Assembly: GCA_046704745.1 (NCBI GenBank)
Contig: JBJKRL010000047.1
Span: forward strand, 1-64,000
Reading direction: 5' to 3'
DNA from: CAWGGS01 sp046704745
GTDB taxonomy: Bacteria > Desulfobacterota > Desulfobulbia > Desulfobulbales > Desulfocapsaceae
DNA: 64,000 bases
In this document: positions 8,888-18,374 of the stretch, piece after piece
How positions within the stretch are numbered: the first letter of the stretch is position 1
Layout of the letters: every line of letters starts with the position of its first letter
Translations under genes and position numbers: made by a program
Notes under the pieces: generated by a model
Databases searched by the model: none
Told to the model about the DNA's origin: nothing
The model's input: only the letters and a program-made list of their open reading frames with translations

Positions 8888-10129
8888 TTATTCTGAAAAT
8901 TTTTTAATGATTATCGAGGAATTTATCCCTACCATTCCAAAAGAGTTGTTAAGAATCGTCGAAACAGAGTCCAAACGTTTCGGTGCATCAATGACGAGAT
9001 TCGGCAGAGAGCAGGCGGGATCCAAATTTTGAATGTTAATGGTCGGATGGACCATGTTGTCTTCAAAGGAAGGCAGGTTTCCGGCAAGTTCCAAGACGCC
9101 TGCCGCTCCCATGGCGTGGCCAATAATACTTTTTGTATTGTTGATATATGTGGTTGAATTGTCGTTAAAAACCTGTCTTATTGCTTTGCATTCTTCAATG
9201 TCCCCCTGTGGGGTTCCTGTCGCATGAGTACTTATAACATCAATTTCTTTTGGCTGCATTAACGCTCTTTTCAATGCAAGTTGCATGCACTCGGCTTGGC
9301 GTTCACCTAAAGGGAGGACGAAATCGTTGGCATCCGAATTCATAGCGTAGCCGGCAATTTCACCGTAAATATGCGCATCTCGTTCAAGAGCCTTGTCAAG
9401 ACGTTCGAGTACATAGATACAAGCACCTTCAGAGACCACGATGCCGTTTCTGGAAATGTCAAAAGGTCGGCACGCATGACGAGGATCCAGGGCATAACCT
9501 AAAGCTCCTTGGGCCTTGAAACTTGCAAAAATACCGAAAGACCCGGTTGATTCTGAAATGCCGCCCGCAAGGGCCATGTCGACCTCATTGAGACGCAACA
9601 TCTGAACCCCTTGAATAAGCGAAGCGTTGCCTGCAGCACAGGCGGCGCCAATGGAATAATGGGGGCCGGTGATTCCGAGGTTCATCGTGATTTCACCGGC
9701 AGGATTATTGAGCACGGTTCTAGGATTATGATGATGGGTCCAATAGTCAACGTTGTAATTATACTGGCTTATATTGTAGATCTCATTTTCTGTTTCCACT
9801 GTCCCATGTTCTGTAAGCCCGATATACACGCCAATTCTTGATTTATCATAATCTTCCAGAGTCAGTCCGGCATTGTTAAGGGCCTCGTTAGCACAGTAGA
9901 CGCCGAGACAACCGGCTCTGGTTCCACGTTTATTTTCTTTTTTCTTCCTGTACTTTGTTTCTGGAAAACTGCAAATTCCAGCCGGAGCCTTTCCAAAGTA
10001 TCTGAGATCAATTTCTGATATCGTACTTTTGCCCTGCAGTAAATTATCTCTAAAGTTCTGTAGGTTGTCGGCTCCCGGAGCAACGAGGCCGATTCCTGTA
10101 ATCACTATCCTTTGTTGCAGGTCAATCAT
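8888..10129 (-). CDS. Beta-ketoacyl-ACP synthase (FabF-like)
   Basis: Condensing enzyme of about 413 residues with an intact Cys-His-His triad: Cys in SIGAACAAGNASL, His in STHATGTPQGD, His in SIIGHAMGAAG. It extends an acyl-ACP with malonyl-ACP. The ATG at 10129 is used; a TTG three codons upstream is possible. First gene of the five-gene minus-strand group (KS, ACP, flavoenzyme, flavoenzyme, dehydratase). No ketoreductase or acyltransferase is nearby, so those steps must be borrowed from general fatty-acid synthesis or be absent. Confidence 0.9.
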   Translation of the reverse strand: MIDLQQRIVITGIGLVAPGADNLQNFRDNLLQGKSTISEIDLRYFGKAPAGICSFPETKYRKKKENKRGTRAGCLGVYCANEALNNAGLTLEDYDKSRIGVYIGLTEHGTVETENEIYNISQYNYNVDYWTHHHNPRTVLNNPAGEITMNLGITGPHYSIGAACAAGNASLIQGVQMLRLNEVDMALAGGISESTGSFGIFASFKAQGALGYALDPRHACRPFDISRNGIVVSEGACIYVLERLDKALERDAHIYGEIAGYAMNSDANDFVLPLGERQAECMQLALKRALMQPKEIDVISTHATGTPQGDIEECKAIRQVFNDNSTTYINNTKSIIGHAMGAAGVLELAGNLPSFEDNMVHPTINIQNLDPACSLPNLVIDAPKRLDSVSTILNNSFGMVGINSSIIIKKFSE

Positions 10130-10329
10130 CGTATTCAATAATGGGTTGAGTTAATATTCAGATTTTTAGGTGAAAATAAAATAAAATAATATGAATTACA
10201 ATATGTTACTTTGATAGATTGAGAAAAACATGTTACCATGTCACATAAATGTAAAAAGGTATTTCTTAGGATAAAAACGGATAAAATTCAAGCAGAATGC
10301 TGTATTACAAATAAAAAAGGAGGAAAAAA

Positions 10330-10746
10330 GTGAAATCTTATAACAAGGAACTTTGGTTTAATGTACCCACTCGCAGAGCATTTATGAATATCACTTCCCA
10401 AATCGAACAATGCCTTGAGGAAAGCAACATAAAAGAAGGTTTACTTCTTTGTAACGCGATGCACATAACTGCCTCTGTCTTTATTAACGATGATGAGAGC
10501 GGGCTGCATCAGGATTATGACGACTGGCTGGAAAAACTTGCTCCCCATGCTCCGGTTGAGCAGTATAGGCATAACGGGTATGAAGATAATGCAGATGCTC
10601 ATTTAAAGCGCCAAATAATGGGAAGAGAGGTCGTTGTTGCGGTCACAAAAGGAAAGCTCCATTTTGGACCATGGGAGCAGATATTTTATGGGGAATTTGA
10701 TGGCGGAAGGAAAAAACGCGTGCTGGTTAAAATTATCGGCGAGTGA
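10330..10746 (+). CDS. YjbQ/UPF0047 family protein
   Basis: 138-residue single-domain protein of the YjbQ family. The family signature is complete at the C-terminal half: NADAHLKRQIMGREVVV, GKLHFGPWEQIFYGEFDGG, KRVLVKI, including the conserved His of DAHLK. The family is linked to weak thiamine-phosphate synthase activity, but its true role is not settled. GTG start with a strong AAGGAGG six bases upstream. Transcribed divergently from the ketosynthase cluster. Confidence 0.88.
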   Translation: MKSYNKELWFNVPTRRAFMNITSQIEQCLEESNIKEGLLLCNAMHITASVFINDDESGLHQDYDDWLEKLAPHAPVEQYRHNGYEDNADAHLKRQIMGREVVVAVTKGKLHFGPWEQIFYGEFDGGRKKRVLVKIIGE

Positions 10747-10801
10747 AATTTAGGATAAATCTTGCCGATTAAATAATGTCAGCAGATTTGCATTGTAGAC
10801 A

Positions 10802-11788
10802 TTACGGCAATGCTGCCGCCTGTCTTTGTGGCTTAAAAAAGGGCATAATCATGTCACCGGCAGCCTTAGTGCTGGAAACCACATGATCGAGAACTGCATG
10901 AGTGCCGTTTGCTCCTAACTCGACGAGATCCCAGCACTCCGGAGAATCGGCAATTGTTTTCATAAATGCAAGATGTTGTGTATGGCCTGCTTTATAGGCA
11001 ATCACATGTCCAAGTATCGGGCAACCCAGAAGTGCCAGATCTCCGATAAGATCAAGAACTTTGTGTCTGATGAATTCGTCGTCAAAACGAAGACCATCTT
11101 CATTGAGGATAGACTTACGATTCCAGTGAATCGCAATGACATTCTCCAAGGTTCCCCCAAGGGCAAGACCGTTGGCCCAGAGTTCTTCGACCTGCTCGAC
11201 ATAACCAAATGTCCGGGCTCGCGATATCTCCTTGGTAAAGCGATCTGAGTTAACATTAAGACTGTATTTTTGAGAGCTTATGAGAGTATCGTCAAAACAG
11301 ATTTCACCGGTGATTTTGAAGCCGTCATACGGTAAAACGCAGATGGTCTTGTCGCCATCCGTATATTCTATCTTTTCTGTAATACGTAATATTTTTCGTA
11401 ACCCTTCCTGTTTCTTGCGTCCGGATTTCTTAAGGAGGTGAACGAATGGGGCGGCGCTCCCATCCATGATCGGCACCTCTGCGGCGTCAAGTTCAATATT
11501 GGCGTTATCCACACCAAAACCTCGTAAGGCTGCCATTAAATGTTCAGTTGTGGAAACCCTGATCTGATTCTCTCCTATGGTTGTTGCCAAAAAAGTATCA
11601 ACAACTTTATCCATATGAGCCTTTATTGGAGAGCCGCCCGCTAGATCCGACCTGAAAAAACGTATGCCGTTGTTGACTGGAGCTGGTCTTATTGTCAGAT
11701 TGACCGTCCTTCCGGAGTGTAAACCAACACCACAACAATTAACCGCTTTTCTTAAAGTGTATTGATACGGATCAACAGGAAGACGCAT
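10802..11788 (-). CDS. lpxC: UDP-3-O-acyl-N-acetylglucosamine deacetylase LpxC
   Basis: 328-residue zinc deacetylase, the first committed step of lipid A synthesis. Family motifs: GVGLHSG near the N-terminus, STTEHLMAAL with a zinc His, DAAEVPIMDGSAAPFV, HKVLDLIGDLALLG with the second zinc His and Asp, and GHTQH-like residues near 270. It is followed upstream (in transcription order) by lpxK, with a 234-base gap that holds no credible gene. Confidence 0.96.
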   Translation of the reverse strand: MRLPVDPYQYTLRKAVNCCGVGLHSGRTVNLTIRPAPVNNGIRFFRSDLAGGSPIKAHMDKVVDTFLATTIGENQIRVSTTEHLMAALRGFGVDNANIELDAAEVPIMDGSAAPFVHLLKKSGRKKQEGLRKILRITEKIEYTDGDKTICVLPYDGFKITGEICFDDTLISSQKYSLNVNSDRFTKEISRARTFGYVEQVEELWANGLALGGTLENVIAIHWNRKSILNEDGLRFDDEFIRHKVLDLIGDLALLGCPILGHVIAYKAGHTQHLAFMKTIADSPECWDLVELGANGTHAVLDHVVSSTKAAGDMIMPFFKPQRQAAALP

Positions 11789-12022
11789 AGGTTAAGGTCC
11801 TTGTAAACAAAGTATAAAGGATAACTGCAGGATTCGATAGGACTTTGTATGCAAAAAACAAGCCATTGTGTTGTAAGTGTGGATACCAATAGCTTTTTTT
11901 ATTATAAAATAATAAAAACAATTAGATAGGAAAAAAAAGTAAACAGTGACACAGTCTTTACCTTTGTGGAAAAAATGACACATGAGGAAAAAAGAACATA
12001 CATTTTCCAACTCATAGATCAT

Positions 12023-13147
12023 TCACTTTACCTTTTTAAGTCTTTCAAGAATAAACTCTGAAAAGGTGTTGTCAGTCTTAATAGACATAGTCAGAGAATA
12101 GAGTGGAAGAGGGGAGGTCCACGAATGGATTTTGACCATGTCCTTTTCTGTAGTTATAAGAACTCGAGCACCGGAGGCTTCGGCAAGACGGGATATTTTG
12201 TTCGTAAGCTTTTGGTCATAGGTTTGATGGTCTTTGAATTCAGTAAGACCGGTAATTTGAAAACCGCAGTCTTTTAATGTTGTATGAAAACGCCCTGGAT
12301 TGGCAATACCACAAAAGCCGTAAACATTCTTGGGAAGATCAGAAAAGGAGATAGGGCGGGAACTGCCGATTTTTCTACACGAAAGAGCACTATACTGGCT
12401 TGTGAAAATAGGGATTTTAGGAAAATTCTCACGTAAGTGAGAACAAAATTGTTTTGTTTTTCCTTGATATTCTACTCGCATTCCGGTGATCATGAAGGCG
12501 TCGGCCCTGGCGAGTGCCGAGAAGGGTTCGCGCATATGCCCGCCAGGAAGAACTTGGTTATTTCCCAATGGGGAAGCAGCATTGAACAAAACGAGATCCA
12601 CATCTCGTGAAATGGAAAGATGTTGGAATCCGTCATCTAAAATGAGTGCGTCACAGCCCAGGTTATTTACAGCAAAAGAACAAGGATAAAAGCGATGAGA
12701 CCCTGTGACAACGGGTATTCCGGGAAGTGACTCAGCAAGAAGAAGCGGTTCGTCACCGCCACGCCTGGCATCCATTAAAATTGTTTTTCCATCTGAAACA
12801 ACATTTACCCTGTTTCTGCTTTTGCCTCCGTATCCCCTGCTTATTACCGCTGGCTTGAAATCATTTTGCTCTAGAAGTCTTGCAAGGTAGAGAACAATCG
12901 GGGTTTTCCCTGTACCACCAACAGTCAGATTGCCCACCGAGATTACAGGTACCTCCATGTTATTCCTGGAAAAAACGCCGTTACAGTACAGCCGAAATCT
13001 CAGTCTCATGCAAAGACTGTACAGTGGGCTAAAGGGACGTCCTAATAAAAATAAGCTTGTTAAACGGTCAGGCATGGCAAGGTAGGAGGAGTCAGTCGAA
13101 ATAAAACAATTTGTCGGGATAGTCCGATGTTCTGGCAAACGATTCAT
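12023..13147 (-). CDS. lpxK: Tetraacyldisaccharide 4'-kinase LpxK
   Basis: Membrane-associated kinase that phosphorylates the 4' position of the lipid A disaccharide. The P-loop is VGGTGKTP (about 73-80), preceded by VPVISVGNL; SRGYGG and LILDDGFQHLSISRDVDLVL are characteristic. 374 residues with the first ATG; an internal ATG at 13075 (MPDRLTSLFLLGRPFSPLY) would give the usual family N-terminus and may be the true start. Neither start has a clear ribosome site. Confidence 0.93.
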   Translation of the reverse strand: MNRLPEHRTIPTNCFISTDSSYLAMPDRLTSLFLLGRPFSPLYSLCMRLRFRLYCNGVFSRNNMEVPVISVGNLTVGGTGKTPIVLYLARLLEQNDFKPAVISRGYGGKSRNRVNVVSDGKTILMDARRGGDEPLLLAESLPGIPVVTGSHRFYPCSFAVNNLGCDALILDDGFQHLSISRDVDLVLFNAASPLGNNQVLPGGHMREPFSALARADAFMITGMRVEYQGKTKQFCSHLRENFPKIPIFTSQYSALSCRKIGSSRPISFSDLPKNVYGFCGIANPGRFHTTLKDCGFQITGLTEFKDHQTYDQKLTNKISRLAEASGARVLITTEKDMVKIHSWTSPLPLYSLTMSIKTDNTFSEFILERLKKVK

Positions 13148-13291
13148 GGTTGAACATGTGTTTCATTAATACTTTTTCAGAAATATTTCTCTTCCATTTT
13201 TCTCAAATGATGCGTAAAAAGACTATGGAGAGGGTCTATCCGAAAGTATTTCTTGGATACGCCATTCATTTCATTTAAAAAGGAGGCGCAG

Positions 13292-14509
13292 ATGAAAAAA
13301 GACATTTTAGGCTTATTATTCGCTGTAGGTTGTGTAATGTTGTTTGCCACTTCAACCTTGGCTGTTGAACCGATTAAGATCGGCGCACTGGTTTCCACAA
13401 CAGGAGACCTGGCAGCCTATGGACCGCCGGTAAACAACGGTGCAAAGCTTGCCGCTAAAGACATCAACGAAGCCGGCGGTATTTTAGGAAGAAAAGTTGA
13501 AATCATATTAAGGGACACTCAAACAAACCCCACTGCCGCGGTCGATGCAGCCAAGAAGCTTGTTGACATCGATAATGTGGTGGCGATTACCGGAGCGCTT
13601 TCATCAGGAGTTACAATTCCTGTAGCAACATCGGTGTCAATTCCCAGCAAGATTGTACAGATCTCTCCCGCCTCGACGTCCGAGAAGATAACAACAATAA
13701 AGGATGATGACTACTTGTTTCGAACAGTCCCCATGGATGCACTGCAGGCGCCGGCAATGGCGCAAATCATGACGAAGGATAAGCATTATAACAAGGTCGC
13801 AATTATTTACGTGAACAATGATTATGGTGAGGGGCTTGCCAAAGGTATCAAGGCTTCATTTGAAAAAATGGGGGGGAATGTAACTGCATTGATTCCTTAT
13901 AATAAAAATCAGGCTTCCTATAGAGGGGAAGCGCAAAAGGCCATTAATGGAAACCCCCAAGCGGTAGTAATGGTTGCTTATCCGCAATTCGGAGCTGTTA
14001 TCATGCGTCAAATCGTCGAACTGGGATTTAAAGGCGGCTTTGTCTTTTCAGATGGTATGGAAGCTCCTGAAATAGCAAAAAATGTTGGAAGCAAGTATGT
14101 TGAAAACGATTATGGTACTGCGCCTGGAAATCCCAATCAAGATATTGCCGGGTGGTTTCAGAAACATTACCAGGCTGAATATGGTGAAATGCCCCCAAAA
14201 CCGTATATTGATACTGAATACGACGCAGTTGTTTTAGTTGCCTTGGCAATAGCTCAAGGTGGTTCAGCCACTCCTCAGGCAGTGCATGATAATCTGCGTA
14301 AGGTTGCCGGTCCTCCAGGGGTTAAAGTTGATGCACGGCATTTGAAGGAAGCATTGAAGCTCATTAAAGAGGGGAAAAAAATCGACTATGAAGGTGTTTC
14401 CGGAAGCTGTGATTTCGATAAATTTGGTGATGTTCCCGGAAGTTATAAAGTATGGAAGTTTTCCAATGGAGAAGTAAAAACCGTTAAATACATAACTATT
14501 GGAATGTAA
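13292..14509 (+). CDS. livK: Branched-chain amino-acid ABC transporter binding protein
   Basis: Periplasmic solute-binding protein of 405 residues, with a signal peptide (MKKDILGLLFAVGCVMLF, cleavage near residue 25) and the type I periplasmic-binding fold: PIKIGALVSTTGDLAAYGPP, GRKVEIILRDTQTNP, VVAITGALSSGVTIPVA, KVAIIYVNNDYGEG. A perfect AGGAGG six bases before the ATG at 13292 fixes the start. The permease and ATPase genes lie on the opposite strand just downstream, so the transporter is split into two convergent units. Exact ligand (Leu/Ile/Val or another amide) cannot be read from sequence. Confidence 0.9.
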   Translation: MKKDILGLLFAVGCVMLFATSTLAVEPIKIGALVSTTGDLAAYGPPVNNGAKLAAKDINEAGGILGRKVEIILRDTQTNPTAAVDAAKKLVDIDNVVAITGALSSGVTIPVATSVSIPSKIVQISPASTSEKITTIKDDDYLFRTVPMDALQAPAMAQIMTKDKHYNKVAIIYVNNDYGEGLAKGIKASFEKMGGNVTALIPYNKNQASYRGEAQKAINGNPQAVVMVAYPQFGAVIMRQIVELGFKGGFVFSDGMEAPEIAKNVGSKYVENDYGTAPGNPNQDIAGWFQKHYQAEYGEMPPKPYIDTEYDAVVLVALAIAQGGSATPQAVHDNLRKVAGPPGVKVDARHLKEALKLIKEGKKIDYEGVSGSCDFDKFGDVPGSYKVWKFSNGEVKTVKYITIGM

Positions 14510-14529
14510 ATCTAAAATAGGTATCTCTA

Positions 14530-14573
14530 CCAAAAAAAAGGCCGTCTCCTCTCGGAGACGGCCTTTTTTTTGG
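14530..14573. terminator. Bidirectional rho-independent terminator
   Basis: A perfect 20-bp stem with a TCTC loop: an A-rich arm plus GGCCGTCTCC (14540-14549), then GGAGACGGCC (14554-14563) followed by eight T residues. The A-run on one side and T-run on the other let it work in both directions, ending livK from the left and possibly the liv permease transcript from the right. Confidence 0.95.
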
Positions 14574-14583
14574 TTTATCGAGA

Positions 14584-14836
14584 TTAACCCGAATTTCTCA
14601 TCAACATTGCGATAATTTTTTATGCATCAGAAATATCAAATGATTATAGCAAAACACTGTGCCCAAAAAATTTCACAGTGTTCACCAAAGGTGCCCTGCA
14701 AGGAATTGCCCCCAGAGGAATGAGCGAAGGCGGCGCAATCTTCAAAATTTTTGGCAATGAACACCATGGCCAACCATTGTCCATTGCTAAAAACTTCGAA
14801 CCTGTCACTCTGTACTAATGAGAAATCCAGGTCAGA
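14584..14836 (-). repeat. Relict repeat family, copy 3 (full length)
   Basis: About 250 bases bounded by inverted ends: TTAACCCGAATTTCTCATCA on the left and TAATGAGAAATCCAGGTCA on the right. On the minus strand it still contains an open frame reading D-R-F-E-V-F-S-N, F-I-A-K-N-F-E-D and G-T-F-G-E-H-C-E-I-F. These pieces reappear in degraded form in copies 1, 4, 5, 6 and 7. It lies between the convergent livK and livM genes. The open frame has no good start signal and I treat it as a relic. Confidence 0.75.
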
Positions 14837-14898
14837 ATGTTTTAGAAAATTAAACCTCTGAGTTAGTGGGATGAGCAAAATAATGAGGACGAGACATT

Positions 14899-15852
14899 TT
14901 ATACTTTTTTCTTTGCTGCCTTAAGAATATTCTTTTCACCAAGGATGCCCTCTGGCCGGACGAGCAAAATAACCTCTAAGAATATGGCAATGACGATTAC
15001 TCTAAGGGCACCTGCCTGTACGGAATAGTGAACCGGTACGATATTGGAAAGCAGGTCGGTAAGGGACCATAATCCCCAGATGACAAAAGCACCAAGGAGA
15101 GCTCCCTTGTTGCTGCCACTACCGCCGGCAATGAGCATCACCCAGACCAAAAACGTAGCGTTCATGGGCAAAAAGGCTTCGGGGCTGATAAACTGGATGA
15201 AATGCGCGTAAAATGAGCCGGCCATTCCCATAATCATGGATCCGAGAACAAGAGATTCCATCTTGTAGCGTACAATATTCTTTCCCATGGCCTGGGTGAC
15301 GGTTTCATCCTCGCCGATGGCTTTTAACACCCGTCCCCAAGGTGATTTCAGTGCCTTTTCTATGGCCAGATAAACGCCAAGTACAAATAAACACATTAAA
15401 AGAAGATAAAACACATTATAATAGTTGAAGGGAATATAGTGCTCAAAAGGCCTGGGGATTCCGCTTACACCACGAACTCCACCTCCGAGCCAGGCCTCAT
15501 TAGTGAAAAAAAGGCGGATGGTTTCAGCTATGCCGATGGTCGCGATAGCCAGGTAATCTTCCTTTAACTTGAGAGTGGGGATACCGATAAGAAAGGCAAC
15601 AAAACCGCTCAATAAAACCGAAATAAGAAGAGCGGCGAGAAACGGCATGTTAAATCCACCGACTCGATCAGATATGGGAGGGGTTGTAAGGATGGCAGAG
15701 GTGTAGGCGCCGATGGCAAAAAAACCGGCAATACCGATATTGAAAAGCTTGGTATATCCCCACTGAATATTGAGCCCCAGGCTCAGTAAGCCGTATATGG
15801 ATACAATGACGAGGAAAAAAACAATAAATGAAAATATGCCGGTTAGATCCAT
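14899..15852 (-). CDS. livM: Branched-chain amino-acid ABC permease LivM
   Basis: Inner-membrane permease of 317 residues with many hydrophobic helices and the LivM signature LFNIGIAGFFAIGAYTSAIL, GIPTLKLKEDYLAIATIG and VMLIAGGSGSNKGALLGAF. The ATG at 15852 overlaps the end of livH by ten bases. A longer frame upstream is only the shadow of livH. Last gene of the livGFHM unit. Confidence 0.93.
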   Translation of the reverse strand: MDLTGIFSFIVFFLVIVSIYGLLSLGLNIQWGYTKLFNIGIAGFFAIGAYTSAILTTPPISDRVGGFNMPFLAALLISVLLSGFVAFLIGIPTLKLKEDYLAIATIGIAETIRLFFTNEAWLGGGVRGVSGIPRPFEHYIPFNYYNVFYLLLMCLFVLGVYLAIEKALKSPWGRVLKAIGEDETVTQAMGKNIVRYKMESLVLGSMIMGMAGSFYAHFIQFISPEAFLPMNATFLVWVMLIAGGSGSNKGALLGAFVIWGLWSLTDLLSNIVPVHYSVQAGALRVIVIAIFLEVILLVRPEGILGEKNILKAAKKKV

Positions 15853-16703
15853 CGTTTGGAACCTCCGAAGATACCTTGAGGGCGAATAAGCAATACAAGG
15901 ATCATTATGATAAAGGCCACTGCCGGTTTGTAGGCAGTGGTAATATATCCCGTGGAAACTTCCTGTGCGATACCGATTATCAAACCACCGACCATGGCTC
16001 CATAAGGTTGACCGATGCCGCCTAATATTGCTGCGGCAAACATCGGGAGGAGCAACTCCCATCCCATGGGAGGCCGAAGACCGTTTTCCATGCCGAGCAT
16101 GATGCCACCAAAAACAGCCAGCGCCGTTCCTACAGCCCATGTCCAAAAAATTACGCGTTGGGTATCGATTCCCACAACCTCCGCTAAATCCATATTGTCG
16201 GAAGAAGCACGCATAGCTTTACCGATTCTAGTTTTTTTCAAAAAGAGATGCACCAGAGCTATGAGAATACCGGTTATAACGATGATGGTGATTTCAATGC
16301 TGTTCAACTGAACACCCGGTATTATTTGCATCCCCATGTGAATATCCCGGGAAAAATACGTCAAGTCTGGGCCCCAGAAGAGAAGGATAATATTACGTAA
16401 AAAGAGGGCCACTCCAACCGAGGCAATGAGGAGGATGATAGGGCCGGTCTTGCGAAAAAATCGATAGAGATAATGATCGATTAGAAGAGCAACCACAATG
16501 GATACTAAGATAGCAAGGATTACGGCCAAGGGAAACGGGACCTGTAGATTCAAAAAGAGAAACGCCAGATATGCCCCCAGGCTCATAGTGTCTCCGTGGG
16601 CAAAATTAGCAAACTTGAGTATTCCATAAACCATTGTCAGCCCAATGGCTCCAAGAGCAATAATGGATCCGAATATAATTCCGTTAGCAACTAATTGTAA
16701 CAT
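15843..16703 (-). CDS. livH: Branched-chain amino-acid ABC permease LivH
   Basis: Inner-membrane permease of 286 residues. It has the LivH start (LVANGIIFGSIIALGAIGLTMVYG, split across a membrane helix) and motifs KFANFAHGD, IGKAMRASSDN and AAILGGIGQPYGAMVGGL. It pairs with LivM to form the channel; 15 bases downstream of livF. Confidence 0.94.
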   Translation of the reverse strand: MLQLVANGIIFGSIIALGAIGLTMVYGILKFANFAHGDTMSLGAYLAFLFLNLQVPFPLAVILAILVSIVVALLIDHYLYRFFRKTGPIILLIASVGVALFLRNIILLFWGPDLTYFSRDIHMGMQIIPGVQLNSIEITIIVITGILIALVHLFLKKTRIGKAMRASSDNMDLAEVVGIDTQRVIFWTWAVGTALAVFGGIMLGMENGLRPPMGWELLLPMFAAAILGGIGQPYGAMVGGLIIGIAQEVSTGYITTAYKPAVAFIIMILVLLIRPQGIFGGSKRWI

Positions 16704-16718
16704 AATGCAGACCGTCTC

Positions 16719-17426
16719 CTATGCGCCACCAAGAAAAAGTTGACCAACTTCAGGGTTTGTCAACAAGGCTTTTCCAGTATCTTCAAATTTATTTTTTCCC
16801 ATAACAAGGACATACCCTCTATCAGACATCTCCAGGGCTTTTTTGGCATTTTGTTCCACCATAAGAATGGCCACGCCGCTTTGTCGAATTTCCAGGACTT
16901 TACTAAAAATTTCATCTCGAACAAGAGGAGCCAAACCCGCGGAGGGTTCGTCCAAGAGCAAAAGCTTTGGGTCTAGCATGAGGGCACGTCCCAAGGCCAA
17001 CATCTGACGTCCTCCTCCTGAAAGGGTCCCCGAGATGAGTTTCCGTCTATCTGCAATAAACGGAAACATCTCATAGACTTTTTCCATGGGCAAGGTGATG
17101 TCGTCGTTTCTTATAAAAGCACCCATCTGTAAATTTTCTTCTACTGTGAGTGAAGGGAAGATATTTTTCTCTTGGGGGACATAGCTCATGCCCAGCTTTA
17201 CCAGCTTATTAGGACGCGTGCCGGTAATTGCTTGGCCGTTATACACTACTGATCCTTGTTTTAGGTTGACTAAACCGAAAACTGATTTCATCAAGGTGGA
17301 TTTCCCGGCGCCATTGGGACCGATAATCGATACAATTTCGTTTTCGGAGCAATGGATGGATACGCCGTTAAGTATCATGACCTCCTTGTATCCGCCGACC
17401 AGATCTTTTACTTCTAAAATTGCCAT
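16719..17426 (-). CDS. livF: Branched-chain amino-acid ABC ATPase LivF
   Basis: ABC ATPase of about 235 residues with Walker A GPNGAGKST, Walker B LLLLDEPSAGL and the LivF motif SYVPQEKNIFPSLTVEENL. The signature loop reads LSGGGRQ, a common LivF variant. ATG at 17426 with GGTG seven bases upstream; a TTG two codons earlier overlaps livG. Energises transport together with LivG. Confidence 0.94.
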   Translation of the reverse strand: MAILEVKDLVGGYKEVMILNGVSIHCSENEIVSIIGPNGAGKSTLMKSVFGLVNLKQGSVVYNGQAITGTRPNKLVKLGMSYVPQEKNIFPSLTVEENLQMGAFIRNDDITLPMEKVYEMFPFIADRRKLISGTLSGGGRQMLALGRALMLDPKLLLLDEPSAGLAPLVRDEIFSKVLEIRQSGVAILMVEQNAKKALEMSDRGYVLVMGKNKFEDTGKALLTNPEVGQLFLGGA

Positions 17427-17428
17427 TA

Positions 17429-18208
17429 TCAATCACCAAGATAGGCGTTTATTACTCGTTCATCATTTTTTATTGTTTCCGCCGTTCCCTGGGTTAAAAT
17501 GGTTCCGGCATTCATTACAATGATGGGATTGCATACTGACATGACCAAATCCATGTCGTGCTCAACGATCAAGAAGGTTTTCCCTAGCTCGTTTAATTTC
17601 TGAATATAACCTATTAGTTTTTTCATCAGCGTTGGATTGACTCCGGCACCCGGCTCATCCAATAAAATGATATCTGCATCGGACATCATTGTCCTGGCAA
17701 TTTCAAGAAGCCGCTTTTGCCCGCCGGATAAATTGCCGGCATATTCGTCTTTAAGACGATAGAGTTCAATAAATTTCAGTGTCTCAATGGCTTTTTCTTT
17801 GACTTCTTTTTCTCGATTGCGAACACGCCTAGGCCGAAACCAGGCGTTCCAGATTTTTTCACCTTCTTGCTGACCGGGAACCAACATTAAATTTTCTAGA
17901 AGGGTCATTTTTTCCAATTCACGCGATATCTGAAAAGTGCGTATCAAACCTTTATGGAAAATTTTATCCGGACGCAGACCATCAATACGATTTCCAGTCA
18001 AATAAATTTTGCCACTATCAGGAGTGTGAAATCCGCTAATTATATTGAATAAGGTGGTTTTACCGGCACCATTGGGTCCTATCAGGGCAGTTATCGTTCC
18101 CTTTTCAACACGCAGGGAACAGTTGTCAACTGCCGGCATTCTTCCAAAAGATTTAGTAACTTCTTCTACTATTAACAGGGGTTGAGAATCTTTTGTCTCT
18201 ACATTCAT
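17429..18208 (-). CDS. livG: Branched-chain amino-acid ABC ATPase LivG
   Basis: ABC ATPase of 259 residues with Walker A GPNGAGKTT, signature LSGGQKRLLEIAR, Walker B IILLDEPGAGVNP and the switch His in VEHDMDLVM. First gene of the livGFHM transcript; its promoter should lie just upstream, close to relict copy 4. Confidence 0.94.
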   Translation of the reverse strand: MNVETKDSQPLLIVEEVTKSFGRMPAVDNCSLRVEKGTITALIGPNGAGKTTLFNIISGFHTPDSGKIYLTGNRIDGLRPDKIFHKGLIRTFQISRELEKMTLLENLMLVPGQQEGEKIWNAWFRPRRVRNREKEVKEKAIETLKFIELYRLKDEYAGNLSGGQKRLLEIARTMMSDADIILLDEPGAGVNPTLMKKLIGYIQKLNELGKTFLIVEHDMDLVMSVCNPIIVMNAGTILTQGTAETIKNDERVINAYLGD

Positions 18209-18253
18209 CGCAAGTATTTTAAAAGCCTAGTTGATCGTTGATATAATGATACC

Positions 18254-18374
18254 TCGCCTGGATTTACCTTTGGTGGACACTATGTAAATTTTTCGGCACA
18301 ATTGTTTTTTTAAAATGTCTTGTCCGTTCTAAAATAGAAAAAAATAACAACGTGTTCATGAGAAATTCTGGCTA
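18254..18374 (+). repeat. Relict repeat family, copy 4 (internally deleted)
   Basis: About 120 bases with ends GCCTGGATTT and GAGAAATTCTGGCTA. Plus-strand frame T-F-G-G-H-Y-V-N-F-S-A-Q parallels T-F-G-E-H-C-E-I-F-W-A-Q of copy 3, so the left inverted end is joined directly to the 3' third of the element. Its inner GGCACAATT and AATGTCTTGTCC segments recur in copy 5. It sits about 45 bases upstream of livG. Confidence 0.65.

Noticed and set aside
11792..12022. 76-residue minus-strand ORF between lpxC and lpxK
   Set aside because: Low-complexity, Phe- and Cys-rich translation of AT-rich non-coding DNA; no ribosome site.
13177..13398. 73-residue ORF on the minus strand over the livK start
   Set aside because: It is antisense to the livK signal region, which has a strong ribosome site and clear family match.
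14636..14878. 80-residue ORF on the minus strand
   Set aside because: It lies inside relict copy 3 with no start signal; treated as a relic of the repeat, not a gene.
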